64,000 nucleotides of DNA from Fulvivirga lutea (GTDB lineage Bacteria; Bacteroidota; Bacteroidia; Cytophagales; Cyclobacteriaceae), in the NCBI RefSeq assembly GCF_017068455.1, contig NZ_CP070608.1, forward strand, positions 2,957,488 through 3,021,487, read 5' to 3'. Shown here piece after piece: positions 8,483-19,300 of this stretch. The notes under the pieces are model-generated. The model made no database searches. It was not told where the DNA came from and worked only from the letters and a program-made list of their open reading frames with translations. Position 1 is the stretch's first letter; each line of letters opens with the position of its first letter. The translations under genes were made by a program, and so were the position numbers.

Positions 8483-9826
8483 TTGATATCCTTCCGATTA
8501 AACATCAGCCTGAAGATAGTGTTCATATCTATCTTACTTTTTTCAGGATTTTACGTGCTCACTCAAACCTATTTCTGGCTGGTTTCAATTTGGCTGTTTC
8601 TTGGAGCATTGATTATGCTGGTATCGCTGATTCACACGATAGAAAGGCACCAACGGGATCTTACTAATTTTTTAATTGGCATCAGTCAGAATGATTTTTC
8701 TATTTATTACAAAGGCAAAGGAAAAAATAAATTAGACAGAGAAATGCAAGCGGCCTTTTCAATCATTTCTGATAAGATGCTTGAGCTGAGAAAAATTAGT
8801 GAGGCTAATTACCACTTTTTAAAAGCTGTGGTTGAACATTCCTCCATAGCTATGCTTGGTTACGTAGAAAATACAGGCGAAATAACACTTTTAAATAATG
8901 CTGCCAAACAGATATTTGGTAGCCAATTCATTAAGAATATCAAGCAGTTAAACTCTATCGATTCGCATCTCTTTGAAACAATTAAGGGACTTGAAAGCGG
9001 GGATCGCTCCTTACTAAAACTTCAGCATGACAATGAGTTGGTCAACTTATCTATTAGTGCCAAGGAATTAAAACTGAATGATGAGATGTATAAACTCGTT
9101 TCATTGCAGAATATCAATGCTGAACTGGATGAAAAAGAACTAGAGTCGTGGCAGAAATTGATTCGTGTGTTAACTCATGAAATTAAAAACTCCGTTATCC
9201 CAATTTCTACTCTTACAGAGGTAATTAATCAGCTTATATTAGATTCAAATGGCAATCTAAAGGAATTAGCCTCTCTAGATGAAGAGGATAGTGAAGATGT
9301 GAAACAGGGGCTTAAAACAGTTGAAAAAAGAAGTAAAGGATTAGTGAAGTTTGTTAACTCATACAGTGAGTTTGCCAAAATACCGGAACCTAATTTAGAG
9401 AAAGTATCAATCAAAGTATTGTTTGATGATGTTACATCACTACTGAAAGAATCTTTTCAGAAAAACAAGGTTGAACTAGACATACAGTCTACTCCAGCAG
9501 AATTGTTAATTGACCATGAGCTGATAGAACAGGTGTTAATTAATCTTTTAAAAAATGCACTTGAAGCAGTAAAAGATATTCCTGACGCTACCGTAACGAT
9601 GCAAAATTACATTACAGCTGATGGCCGCAATTCTATAACAATTACAGATAATGGCCCTGGAATTGATCAAAATACATTAGAGAATATTTTTGTTCCTTTT
9701 TTTACAACAAAAAAAGAAGGCTCAGGTATTGGCCTGAGCCTTTCAAAACAAATTATGCGAGCTCACAAGGGTTCTATTAAGCTGGTTCCTTTAGAAACAG
9801 GAACAAGAGCCACGCTAGAGTTTTAA
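8483..9826 (+). CDS. Sensor histidine kinase, NtrY-like
   Basis: The 447-residue protein starts at a TTG codon; the frame closes at a TAA 13 bp upstream and no in-frame ATG lies nearby, so TTG is the best start. Two transmembrane helices fill residues 8-50. A PAS-like region (about 110-215) precedes the dimerisation helix LTHEIKNSV with phosphoacceptor His232. The HATPase domain follows, with N box (LINLLKNALEA), G1 (DNGPGI) and G2 (GSGIGLSLSKQI). NtrY-type kinases phosphorylate sigma-54 activators, matching the regulator at 6136. The stop codon abuts the stop of the convergent permease gene at 9827. Confidence 0.92.
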   Translation: MISFRLNISLKIVFISILLFSGFYVLTQTYFWLVSIWLFLGALIMLVSLIHTIERHQRDLTNFLIGISQNDFSIYYKGKGKNKLDREMQAAFSIISDKMLELRKISEANYHFLKAVVEHSSIAMLGYVENTGEITLLNNAAKQIFGSQFIKNIKQLNSIDSHLFETIKGLESGDRSLLKLQHDNELVNLSISAKELKLNDEMYKLVSLQNINAELDEKELESWQKLIRVLTHEIKNSVIPISTLTEVINQLILDSNGNLKELASLDEEDSEDVKQGLKTVEKRSKGLVKFVNSYSEFAKIPEPNLEKVSIKVLFDDVTSLLKESFQKNKVELDIQSTPAELLIDHELIEQVLINLLKNALEAVKDIPDATVTMQNYITADGRNSITITDNGPGIDQNTLENIFVPFFTTKKEGSGIGLSLSKQIMRAHKGSIKLVPLETGTRATLEF

Positions 9827-12406
9827 TTAATCTCCTCTTAAATTATTTACCGGATTGGCTTTTCCTACTTTGTACACCTGTCTAGCCACTGTTATGATAA
9901 ACGAAAGCATAATAATGAGGATGGCAACTATAACTGGGTAAGCTGTCATTTGTGTTGTATCAGGGTAAACACTGGCTATGAGTTGGTTCATCATATAAAC
10001 TCCAAATGGTGCCCCTATAATAAGTGCAACAACAAGCAGCCACATATATTCTTTGTTAATCAGTTTGATGATGTAAAATAAGTTAGCGCCAAGCACCTTT
10101 CTAATACTAAACTCTTTCATGCGTCTGCTAATATTATAAGCTACCAACCCATATAAGCCGATGCTTGCAATTATCAAGGTAACAACCGCCAGAAACGAAA
10201 TGATAAGCATATTCATTTGATTCTCATCAAAAAAACTATCCATAATCTTGGCTTGATAAAATCCATCAAAAGGGTCGTCCGGTGCTAATTCCTTCCAATA
10301 ACCTTTTAAATCTGACATCGCTTTCATTGATGCATTTTCTTGCGTTTTAAAGGTGATGTAGTTCGGTTCTTTATCATGCAAAGGTTTAAATAGCATCGGG
10401 GACATGCCTCCATAATAATCACTAATTACAACATCCTTTACCACTCCTATCACATCGTATCTCGTAGAGTCAATAACCAAATGTTCTCGTAGTGGAGCAT
10501 CCCAGCCCATTTTTCTCACTAATTTTTCATTAATAATTATTTTTTGATAATCACCCTTCTCATTAAAAGGTCTTCCTTCCAGTATTTCTAGCCCCATTAC
10601 ATCTACATAATTATGATCAATTTCATAACTATTGGTTTGGACGGTTGTCTCACCATATCGGGCAGAAATTAAGGGGTTATATGGACCAATATGTCCAAAA
10701 GATTTTGCCGCCTGCTGCACTGAAGAATTAGACACTATTTTGTTGTACAGTGCTTCTGAAGTACTATTTTTTACAGTAGGTGTTGAAATGATATCATTAG
10801 GAGTATAACCCCAATCGGCATTGGCCAACTGCAAACTGGCATCGGTAAAAACAAAACTTCCAACAATGGTAAAAAAAGCGATCACAAATTGAAATGTGAG
10901 TAATATTCTGCTCAACCATGATTTTCTACCAAACTTTTGCGACCCTCTAAAAATACTTATTGGCTGAAATTTTGAAATAAATAACGCAGGGTATAATCCA
11001 GACAATAAACCCAACCCAATTAAAAGGCCTGCATAAAGCAGTACATTATTCAGCATATTGTAGGACGAAAAAGGTATTTCAACAGGCATAGCCATATTAA
11101 ACCCCGGCAACAGAAAAAAGTAGCTTAAGAATGTACCTATTATAACCGCAATGAGACATACTAAAATATTTTCAATAATAAATTGCCTCATAATCATCCC
11201 TCTGCTGCCGCCTAATACTTTTCTCATAGCAATTTCCTTGAGCCTTTTACTTGCTGAGCTTACAGAAATGTTAATGTAATTTGAACAGGCCAGTAGTAAA
11301 AGAAGAATAGAAGTAACACCGAGCGCTATTCTACCTGCCGGATGCCCACCGCCCATTATGCTACCAACAATTTCATAGTTAATATCCAAAACATGGTTAT
11401 AAGATAGCAAACTGGAGCTAATTACTTTCTTATTGGCTTGTACATTATTTTGCTCTTCAACTGTGGCCTTTAAAATATCATTCGCTGCTGTTGGTCCTGC
11501 ACCATCATGTACCATCACAAATATGGCATCTGTATCGTACGAAAGTGATTCATACTCTTCTGGCCTTAATTCTTTAAATACATCGATGGATATAATTACA
11601 TTAGGATTAAAGCTGTGTCTTGGTGGCGTTTTGTCCAACACACCGCCAATTTGAAATGCTAAAATTTTATCATCCTTAAACTTGATTGATACTTGTTTAC
11701 CTATTGGGTTGGTTTGTCCAAAATACTTCTGAGCTATTCTATCACTGATTATGATTTTAGACTTTTCTGAAAGAGCATCAGGTTCCATTTGTTTTGTTGG
11801 AAAGCTGAAAATTTCTTTAAAATCAGGATCAACAAAATGGATAAACTCACTAAAAACATTGTCTTCATAACGCATGTTTCCATTGCCATATTCTATTCTT
11901 GTAACCTTCTCAACATCTGCAATATCCCTTAATTTGCTTTCTAAGGTTATGGGTACATCACTGTATTTCTGATGATGTCCATTGTCATTAACTACATTAA
12001 TTACTTGATAAATTCTTTCTTTATTTAAATGAAAAGCATCCATTCCAATAAAGTAATCGATGCAAAAGAAGGTGGTAATGGCGCAACCTACGGCTAATGA
12101 TAACCCTAGAACGCTTATTGTGGTGGTAACTTTATCCTTAAGTAAGTTACGATAACCAGTTTTAAAATAATTTCCGAGCATAATTGTGTTGTTTAAATAG
12201 TTATTTTGAGTTGTTGTTCTTTTAATCGTTGACCAGCGAAAGAACCTGATGACATCCCAGACAAAAAGGCGCTTTGCTCTTGCAGTATTCTGTTCTAATC
12301 GTTTCTCAAAGAGTTCATATACATCCCCTTGTATTTCCTCGAGTAGTTCAGGATTACAATACCATGCTAGAAACTTATCGGCCCATTTTGGTGGTGTAAC
12401 TTTCAT
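9827..12406 (-). CDS. FtsX-type permease with N-terminal permease-prefix domain, under PadR gene
   Basis: This 859-residue protein carries about 75 extra N-terminal residues (begins MKVTPPKWADKFLAWYC) before the first membrane helix. That segment matches the cytoplasmic prefix domain seen on PadR-linked permeases (NPELLEEIQGDVYELFEKR). A MacB core, an FtsX block with IAMRKVLGGS (about 395), a second periplasmic region and a final FtsX block with FSIRKVLGAN (about 760) follow. The ATG at 12406 directly follows the PadR stop at 12407, which implies translational coupling. No ATPase is encoded beside it. The prefix domain might recruit a partner or sense a cytoplasmic signal; that is inference. 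Confidence 0.9.
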   Translation of the reverse strand: MKVTPPKWADKFLAWYCNPELLEEIQGDVYELFEKRLEQNTARAKRLFVWDVIRFFRWSTIKRTTTQNNYLNNTIMLGNYFKTGYRNLLKDKVTTTISVLGLSLAVGCAITTFFCIDYFIGMDAFHLNKERIYQVINVVNDNGHHQKYSDVPITLESKLRDIADVEKVTRIEYGNGNMRYEDNVFSEFIHFVDPDFKEIFSFPTKQMEPDALSEKSKIIISDRIAQKYFGQTNPIGKQVSIKFKDDKILAFQIGGVLDKTPPRHSFNPNVIISIDVFKELRPEEYESLSYDTDAIFVMVHDGAGPTAANDILKATVEEQNNVQANKKVISSSLLSYNHVLDINYEIVGSIMGGGHPAGRIALGVTSILLLLLACSNYINISVSSASKRLKEIAMRKVLGGSRGMIMRQFIIENILVCLIAVIIGTFLSYFFLLPGFNMAMPVEIPFSSYNMLNNVLLYAGLLIGLGLLSGLYPALFISKFQPISIFRGSQKFGRKSWLSRILLTFQFVIAFFTIVGSFVFTDASLQLANADWGYTPNDIISTPTVKNSTSEALYNKIVSNSSVQQAAKSFGHIGPYNPLISARYGETTVQTNSYEIDHNYVDVMGLEILEGRPFNEKGDYQKIIINEKLVRKMGWDAPLREHLVIDSTRYDVIGVVKDVVISDYYGGMSPMLFKPLHDKEPNYITFKTQENASMKAMSDLKGYWKELAPDDPFDGFYQAKIMDSFFDENQMNMLIISFLAVVTLIIASIGLYGLVAYNISRRMKEFSIRKVLGANLFYIIKLINKEYMWLLVVALIIGAPFGVYMMNQLIASVYPDTTQMTAYPVIVAILIIMLSFIITVARQVYKVGKANPVNNLRGD

Positions 12407-12739
12407 TTATCCAATGTTGAATGAAACCTTTGGAATCTGATTGTATAATTGTGATCTTACTTCCATAGACTCATCTAAGGCCTTTTTACCCAGGTTGGTT
12501 AAATTGAATATTCGTTTTCTCCTTCCACCCCTTTCAGCAGTAGCACCACCCATTTTCGATTTCACCATTCCTTTTTTTTCTAACCTTTTCAACACGGAGT
12601 GCACGGCACTTATATTGAGAGATCTTCCGGTTTGCCGTTCAATTTCTTCCATGATACTAACACCATAAGATTCTTCAAAAAGCGCACCTACAGTTAGCAA
12701 AACCAATTCTTCAAGTTCGCCTATGTGATTTCCTTTCAT
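12407..12739 (-). CDS. PadR family transcriptional regulator
   Basis: The ATG at 12739 (MKGNHIGELEE) is preferred over an upstream TTG at 12760. The 110-residue protein has the PadR winged helix: an LGEL-like start helix, GVSIMEEIERQTG, the recognition helix region AVHSVLKRLEKKGMVKS, the wing GGRRKRIFNLTNLGKKAL, and a short C-terminal helix. PadR repressors of this small type typically control an adjacent transporter. Here the next codon after the stop is the permease start. A strong 15-bp inverted repeat lies 14 bp upstream of its ATG, fitting autoregulation and possibly control of the divergent lipoprotein at 12859. Confidence 0.92.
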   Translation of the reverse strand: MKGNHIGELEELVLLTVGALFEESYGVSIMEEIERQTGRSLNISAVHSVLKRLEKKGMVKSKMGGATAERGGRRKRIFNLTNLGKKALDESMEVRSQLYNQIPKVSFNIG

Positions 12740-12752
12740 AGCTTTTGATTTG

Positions 12753-12796
12753 TTATACAAACGTGAATCTAATTTATATGTTTCACTTTTGTATAA
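12753..12796. promoter_or_regulatory. Probable PadR operator (15-bp inverted repeat) in a divergent promoter region
   Basis: TTATACAAACGTGAA (12753-12767) and TTCACTTTTGTATAA (12782-12796) are inverted copies matching at 14 of 15 positions, separated by 14 bp. They lie between the PadR ATG at 12739 and the lipoprotein ATG at 12859. A site of this size in a 119-bp divergent gap is a good candidate for a dimeric repressor. Confidence 0.6.
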
Positions 12797-12858
12797 TTTA
12801 CCTTATTATAATTTTCAGTATCAATCACTTACATTTGAACCAATAAAATTATAATCCT

Positions 12859-13611
12859 ATGAAATTGAACAAGCTATTTTATTTTTTACTGGCATTTACC
12901 ATTGTATTAGCAGGTTGTAATGACGATGATGACTCTACACCTTCTCAGTCGCTAGAAAATGCAGAATTAAGTTTCTCTGCCTCAGACACTCCCATTGAGT
13001 TGCCTGCTGCGATGCTAGCATCAGATGATCCGAATGCTCAATTAGCAGTTGGCTATGTGCAACAAATCAACGGCTTATCAACACAACTATCTTTGTTTGA
13101 GGTTCCTGCGGGAGCAACAAAATCAACCACACCAATAGGAAAGAAAGGTGCTGAAAACGGAAGAACTGAAGAAGATTATTTAGTTTATACCTTCACTGAT
13201 GGTGATTACTCAGTTGCCTACCAAATTTCTGAAACAACAACACATTATGTATTTGAACTTTTTTGGAAGTTTACTCCAGAGTCTGACTATGTAAAAATTG
13301 TGAAGGCACAAGAATCTAAATTAATTCGAGAAGGTTTCTTGGAATATTACACAGGTCAGGCCGAGAGCGAATTTGTGTTTAGGTATGAATGGTTCGAAGA
13401 CCCTGATGGAGTATTGTATTTTGATTTATTAACATCTGATGATGAATTTAGAATTAATGCAATTATAAATCCAAATAACTCTGGTACAATTGATTACTAT
13501 ATAAATGGAGTGATTTTCTATGAAATTTCATGGAATGCGGATGGCAGCGGGTCTTGGAGAAGTTATGATTTTGAAGGGAATCTATCTGAAACTGGTGAAT
13601 GGACCGTATAA
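12859..13611 (+). CDS. Hypothetical lipoprotein, probably surface-exposed
   Basis: The 250-residue protein starts with a lipoprotein signal (MKLNKLFYFLL, lipobox LAGC at about residue 20). The acidic run NDDDD directly follows, a pattern linked in Bacteroidota to export of lipoproteins to the cell surface. The rest shows no family I can name; it is rich in acidic and aromatic residues with alternating beta-like segments, and the final part (GSWRSYDFEGNLSETGEW) resembles repeat-like beta hairpins. It is divergent from the PadR gene and shares its promoter region, so it may be PadR-controlled. It has its own terminator at 13633. Confidence 0.8.
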   Translation: MKLNKLFYFLLAFTIVLAGCNDDDDSTPSQSLENAELSFSASDTPIELPAAMLASDDPNAQLAVGYVQQINGLSTQLSLFEVPAGATKSTTPIGKKGAENGRTEEDYLVYTFTDGDYSVAYQISETTTHYVFELFWKFTPESDYVKIVKAQESKLIREGFLEYYTGQAESEFVFRYEWFEDPDGVLYFDLLTSDDEFRINAIINPNNSGTIDYYINGVIFYEISWNADGSGSWRSYDFEGNLSETGEWTV

Positions 13612-13632
13612 TCCATTAAAACATAAATTTAG

Positions 13633-13658
13633 AAGGAGGCCTTTAGCCTCCTTTTTTT
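13633..13658 (+). terminator. Rho-independent terminator of the 12859 lipoprotein gene
   Basis: The stem AAGGAGGC / GCCTCCTT with a CTTTA loop is followed by a T-run, 22 bp after the stop codon at 13611. Confidence 0.9.
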
Positions 13659-13763
13659 ATATATTAACTTTCAGTGATATTGATTGATCTAAAAGTTCAT
13701 ATTCCCACCCCGGTTTGGATAACTAATTATACATGATTAAATTATCCTATTAATTCTTCCTAA

Positions 13764-15914
13764 ATGCGTTTAATCGCCTTTACATTACTTTTCATAACCT
13801 TTGGCTGTTCTACCATCGCACAGTCCTTAGATTCTGTTGCCATCAAGAACTTTGGTACCGGAGACTATAAAGCGGCTTCTGCCAACTACTCTGTAGTAAT
13901 GGATGAAATGGGAGTGCTTTATTTCGCAAACGAAAATGGAATTCTTAAGTATGATGGTAGTGAATGGGAACTAATACCCATAGTCAATTTTGGTGGCGTC
14001 TATTCCATTAATATTAGTGACGATGGTAAATTTTATGTAGGTGGCATTAATGAATATGGCTACCTCGAACGTGATTCTTCTGATGGCTTTACATATCATT
14101 CACTAAGAAGTTCATTAACAAAGCAACATGAGTTTGGGGCATTCTGGCAGATAGAAACTGTCGGACAGGACGTTTACTTTGCCTCCTATGAAGGAATAGT
14201 GAAGTATGATGGCGAAGGTTCAAAGCATATCGACATTAATAATAGCGGAATATTTGTGCTGAACAACGAAGTAATAGCTTCAAAATTTAATGAATACTTA
14301 TATAAAGTAAAGGGAGATACAACTGAGCTTCTTAATAATCAATTTAAGTGGAAGGAAGACAATGTTTATTCTGCATTAAAAAGTTTAACTGATGAATCCT
14401 ATGTGTTTGCAACTTCTGAAAATGGCTTGTTTAAGTACTTTCCCCAAAAGAATGAAATGGTTCAGTTTGAATCCTCTGATGACGAGTATCTAAAAAAATA
14501 TGGTATTTATGATGCACACATTTTTAGGGATAGCTTGTATGCCTTTTCATCCTGGAGCGGAGGACTAATCATCATGGATAAGTATGGTAAAATCTTATCA
14601 AAAATTGATAAATCACAAGGAATGCAAAGCAATGCACTGCACGACTTTGTAGTGGATAAAAGAGGCCATGTATGGGCAGGTAGACCAACAGGAATCAGCT
14701 ATATACAATGGTCAACTGATTTTGTTCAAGTAGGGTATGTCCCAAAAACCTATATCACTAAAGTAAGATCAAAGTATGACCTCGATGACAATTTAAGGTC
14801 TTTAGAGTTTCACTTCGCCACGCCCGGATATGACAAATCAGATTTACAGTATTCGTACTATTTGGATGGATATGATCAGGGATTTGGTGATTGGGTAAGC
14901 GATGTTAAGAAAGAATACACTAACCTTGATGGTGGTGAATATGCCTTTAAAGTAAAGGCTAAGTTGCCTGACGGGTCATCAACTCAAATGCAGGTACATT
15001 CTTTTAAGATACCCATCCCCTGGTATAAGACTAAATTATTCATCTTCCTGGCAGTTCTTGCCATCTCAGCATTGATTTTTGTGATTTTTAGATTTAGAAC
15101 CAAGCGGCTAAAACTTCTTAACAAACGCCTCGAAAGAATTATTAATAACCGTACCCAAGAACTAATACAGCAAAGGGAACAACTAAGGCAAGCCAATGAT
15201 GAATTAATTATCACCAATACCGAATTAGACAATTTTGTTTATCGCTCTTCGCATGACTTAGTTGCACCATTAAAGTCCTTAAAAGGTTTAATCAATCTGG
15301 CCAGAGCCGAAGAGCCAAATGAAAGGCAAAGTGAATACCTAAAAATGATGAATTCGAGTGTAGCCAAACTTGAAGATTTCATTAAGAGTATAATGGAATA
15401 CTCAATAAACTCTAAGCGTGAAGTGGTAAAAAATGATGTTTTATTGGACGGCATCATCGAAGGCATTTGTCAGGACCTAAAGTATTACGACAATGCCGAT
15501 AGGGTGACATTTTATAGGAATTATGATAAGGATCTAACGATTAAGTCAGATGAAAGTCGATTGAAAATTGTACTTAGCAACCTAATTACAAATTGCATTA
15601 AGTACCATAATTACGATCAGGACGCACCCAAAATTGAGGTAAATGTTGATCTCAATTACCCTAAAGGTATTTCAACAATAGAAATTGTAGACAATGGTAT
15701 GGGCATAGATAAAGAGCATTTGGACAAAATTTTCAATATGTTCTTCAGAGCCTCCAGCGATAAGGCCGAAGGGTCTGGCCTTGGGTTATATATTGTGAAG
15801 GATACAGTGACCAAAATTGGCGGTCAAATAGATGTAGACTCTGAAATTGGAAAGGGTACGGTATTCAAGGTTACGTTATATGACTCCTTAGAAGTGGTGC
15901 ACGAGAAGGCATAA
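13764..15914 (+). CDS. Propeller-type (Reg_prop/Y_Y_Y) sensor histidine kinase
   Basis: This 716-residue membrane kinase has a signal peptide (to about residue 20) and a periplasmic beta-propeller with repeated motifs such as GILKYDGSEWELIP and GHVWAGRPTGISY (about 30-325). A Y_Y_Y-like Ig domain follows (about 335-415; YSYYLDGYDQGF), then one membrane helix (about 422-445), a coiled coil, a HisKA with SSHDLVAPLKSL (His near 497) and an HATPase with NLITNCIKYHN, DNGMGI and GSGLGLYIVKD. Unlike Bacteroides hybrid systems it has no receiver and no AraC domain, so its response regulator must be encoded elsewhere. The ligand is unknown. Confidence 0.9.
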   Translation: MRLIAFTLLFITFGCSTIAQSLDSVAIKNFGTGDYKAASANYSVVMDEMGVLYFANENGILKYDGSEWELIPIVNFGGVYSINISDDGKFYVGGINEYGYLERDSSDGFTYHSLRSSLTKQHEFGAFWQIETVGQDVYFASYEGIVKYDGEGSKHIDINNSGIFVLNNEVIASKFNEYLYKVKGDTTELLNNQFKWKEDNVYSALKSLTDESYVFATSENGLFKYFPQKNEMVQFESSDDEYLKKYGIYDAHIFRDSLYAFSSWSGGLIIMDKYGKILSKIDKSQGMQSNALHDFVVDKRGHVWAGRPTGISYIQWSTDFVQVGYVPKTYITKVRSKYDLDDNLRSLEFHFATPGYDKSDLQYSYYLDGYDQGFGDWVSDVKKEYTNLDGGEYAFKVKAKLPDGSSTQMQVHSFKIPIPWYKTKLFIFLAVLAISALIFVIFRFRTKRLKLLNKRLERIINNRTQELIQQREQLRQANDELIITNTELDNFVYRSSHDLVAPLKSLKGLINLARAEEPNERQSEYLKMMNSSVAKLEDFIKSIMEYSINSKREVVKNDVLLDGIIEGICQDLKYYDNADRVTFYRNYDKDLTIKSDESRLKIVLSNLITNCIKYHNYDQDAPKIEVNVDLNYPKGISTIEIVDNGMGIDKEHLDKIFNMFFRASSDKAEGSGLGLYIVKDTVTKIGGQIDVDSEIGKGTVFKVTLYDSLEVVHEKA

Positions 15915-15921
15915 TACTACT

Positions 15922-16152
15922 TTACTTCTTCTTTAATTCATCTAATTGCTTAGCAACATTTTCAAGTAACTCCTGACCGTCAGAATCGAGCTGCGATGAA
16001 ATTGATTTTGCTTTCAGGTAATTAAAGACTTTTTTTAAAGTAACATGAATGGGATTTTCAGGCTCACCTTGCTTCTCTTTTAAAGATTTGTCCAACTCCT
16101 CCTTCAGTTTATTGAAGTGGGTTTGGAGCATTAAATCAGACATGGATTTCAT
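15922..16152 (-). CDS. Small helical hypothetical protein (76 aa)
   Basis: The short protein starts at 16152 (or at an in-frame ATG at 16143, MSDLM). It is predicted to be almost all helical with heptad-like charged segments (LKEELDKSLKEKQ, LLENVAKQLDELKKK) and has no signal or membrane segment. It could be a coiled-coil adaptor. It lies 7 bp from the convergent kinase stop and is not obviously part of an operon. I do not recognise a family. The reading frame is clean and codon use resembles its neighbours. Confidence 0.6.
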   Translation of the reverse strand: MKSMSDLMLQTHFNKLKEELDKSLKEKQGEPENPIHVTLKKVFNYLKAKSISSQLDSDGQELLENVAKQLDELKKK

Positions 16153-16304
16153 TGATGAAAAAGTTTATCTGAAAATTGATTAGTCAAAAAAATAGTTACT
16201 ACCAACTCACCAAAAGGTGCCCTGGCAATAAATAAAGTATACTAATTTAACAATTTTTGAGAAATAATCGATTGAGAGCTCTTTAGGCTATTTTTAGGAT
16301 AAAC

Positions 16305-19300
16305 TTAGCCCCCTAACCTTGTTTTTTTATCGGTAACTTTTTTGATTAATCTTTTTAGCGCATCGAAATAAAGTGTAACAAATAAGGTGATGGTCATCAA
16401 CCAGATTACCACTATATTGAATTTAAACGTATCGAAGTACATGCCTGCAAAATGTTTTACAGGCACATAGAATTTCGCTCTAAAGTCAAGAAAATGGTCA
16501 GGCTTATGGTCAGTATAATAAATTGGGTAAATTTTCCTAACCAGCCTGTTATCTAACTCAATTACTCTAAATTCTGATGTATTGTTAAGCAAGGCGGTAA
16601 CAATAGCTTCATTTTGATAGGTAAATTTCATGGTACTCAAAGAATCCAGACCATCTTCTGACGAATTAAATTGAGCCAAAATAGCAGCCTTTTCTTGTTC
16701 AGCTTCAACAAACTGATTAGTGTACATTTTCTTTAATTTCGCCAAGAAATCTTTTGTATCATTATAAGTAGCTGAATCAAAACGCTCAATAACCAATCTA
16801 TCTAACTTCTTGAATTTATCGTCTCCTACCCGCTCCAATTCGCTAGCCACTTCATTTCGAACTATCTCCAACGATTTTCTAATGTCAACTGCCATGTCCG
16901 CATTTAGCTTATAACGCATATTTACAAATGCATTAGAAAGCTCAGATTCAATTCGGGGTATATAATATAACTTCTTATACTCAGCATCTGCAGCCTTCTT
17001 ATCAACTTCGTAAAATAGCTTTTCGTAAGGATTATCCTTGTATTGAGTGACAAGTGCAGCTTCAAATGCCCAGCGAGAAGCCATCATCTCTCCTACTATC
17101 GGCACACCATCCATGGTGCTTACGGCAGGATTAAACTTATCGAAGTTAATCACAACACCGCTTAGCAGTAACTGTGGTATTAAAAGCAATGGGATAAGAA
17201 TGTAAATGGTAACAGCTGAATTAAAGGAGGCAGAAATATTTAAGCCAAGCATATTCGAAAAGCACGAACAGCTGAACAAGATCATCCAGAAAGACAAGCC
17301 CATATCCTTCAAACCAAGAATAAAGTTTCCAATGATCACAAATGAGCCTGTCTGTATAGCAGATAGGGCAAACAGTATCAAGATTTTTGAAAGTAAATAA
17401 CTGCCTTTACTAAGATTTAAGAAGCGCTCTCGCTTCAGTATCTTCCTGTCTCTAAATATTTCTTCGGCACTAACCGTTAAACCCATAAAAAGAGCAACGA
17501 TAATACTCATGAAGAAATAGACAGGAATGTTATCATTCTCGTAGAATGAATAATGCGGATTATCTCTTTCGATAGTGGCATAATACCGCACTAAAAACGT
17601 CATAAAAATGGCAAGAATAGGCGCTTGAACCAGGTTAATGATCAAATACTGCTTGTCGCTAAGTTTTGAAAGCAAATCTCTGATTGAGAATACTTTTAGC
17701 TGTTTAAAGAAGTTAGGAATCTTCTGAGAGACCTTTATTCGCTCTTTCGTATGCTCTATTTTCTTCGGTTTATTATTCTCCCTGAAGTATTGGTACCATT
17801 GCCCCGGAGATATCTTTCGGGTGTTGGTTAGCCTCCCAAATTCATTCACCACCTTGGTTTCGATGATACTGAAAATCTGTTCTGGATTAATATTGCCACA
17901 TTCAGGACAAGCATTTTGCTTTCGATTAGCAGCATTGACCACATTCTTGAAGTAAGTGATTGCTTCAACAGGGTTGCCATAATAAATCTGAAATCCACCG
18001 GAATCGAGTATCAATAGATCGTCAAACATTTTAAAAATATCTGACGATGGCTGGTGTATCACCACAAAAACCAGCTTGCCTCTTAGGGATAATTCCTTCA
18101 AAAGATCCATGATATTCTCAGAATCCTGCGATGATAAACCCGATGTTGGTTCATCTACATATAATACACTGGGCTCACGAAGTAGCTCTAAGCCAATATT
18201 TACTCGCTTTCTTTGTCCGCCACTAATGGTTTTGTCGAGCGGAGAGCCTACTTTTAAATGCTTAATTTCATGTAAGCCAAGGTTCAATAAAACCTTATCA
18301 ACGAGTTCTTCTGTTTCTTCTTCGGAATACTGACTAAAGCACAATCTGGCCGCATAATATAGGTTTTGCGCTACAGAAAGTTCTTCCATCAGAAGGTCGT
18401 CCTGTGGGATATAACCTATCACACCTTCAACCAATTCGGGTGTATCATGAATATTAATATTATTAATAAGCACTCTACCGCCAGAAGGCATCTCATTACC
18501 ATTAATAACGTTGAGCAAAGTAGATTTTCCGGAGCCACTGGCACCCATGATACCAATAAGTTTCCCACCGTTAACATTGAAGTTTACATTTTGCAGTCCG
18601 GCCCTACCGCTTTTAAAATGATAAAAGAGGTGTTCCGCACTGAACGTTATATTAATCTTATGTCTGGAGTGAAGGAATCTGCTGACAACATCGCTGTAGT
18701 AAATGGTATCAATCTTATCTCCCCGAATGGTGCTACCAGTAGGAAATATTTCTATTTTTCTACTCTTTAACGCAATACCATTAAGATATAACGTGCTGAT
18801 ACCTAAATACTTAATGAAGTAAGTTTCAATATCAGCTAATCGAAATATTGAAATTAGGCCGGTTAAATGCTTAGATACTATTCTCGGACCTTTCGTATGA
18901 TATTCTCCAGATCCCTCATCAATAATTAGTATGTCTTTAGAGGATAACTCTTCCAAATCTTCACCAACCACAAACGTTTTTAAGGCACCTATATTTTTAC
19001 GGGTAATTTTTAAAGCCTCACCAATGTAAAAAATCAGATTCTCCTGTCGCTCAGATATCTCATGATCGGCATATACCAGCTCAATAATTTTAGCCACTAA
19101 CACAACCTTTTGCTGAGCTGTAAGGGCAAGGTTTACCTGTTTCGCAATGGCCATAATTTTTGACCAGTCTTCAACAAAGGCTAAAGTATCATCATCGAGG
19201 TCATCTAAGTCCTCATTTTCCTTAACATTCTCACGGCAGTGATTATCGAATAACTGAAGGTAATACGGTATTGCATCCTGATTAAGATGAACTGATAGGA

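Noticed and set aside
12859-13611. A SusD-like or glycan-binding lipoprotein
   Set aside because: No SusC partner is nearby and I see no SusD-type helical repeats.
18366-18770. A 134-residue plus-strand frame antisense to the ABC fusion gene
   Set aside because: It covers the region of the ATPase motifs on the other strand and has no recognisable domain.
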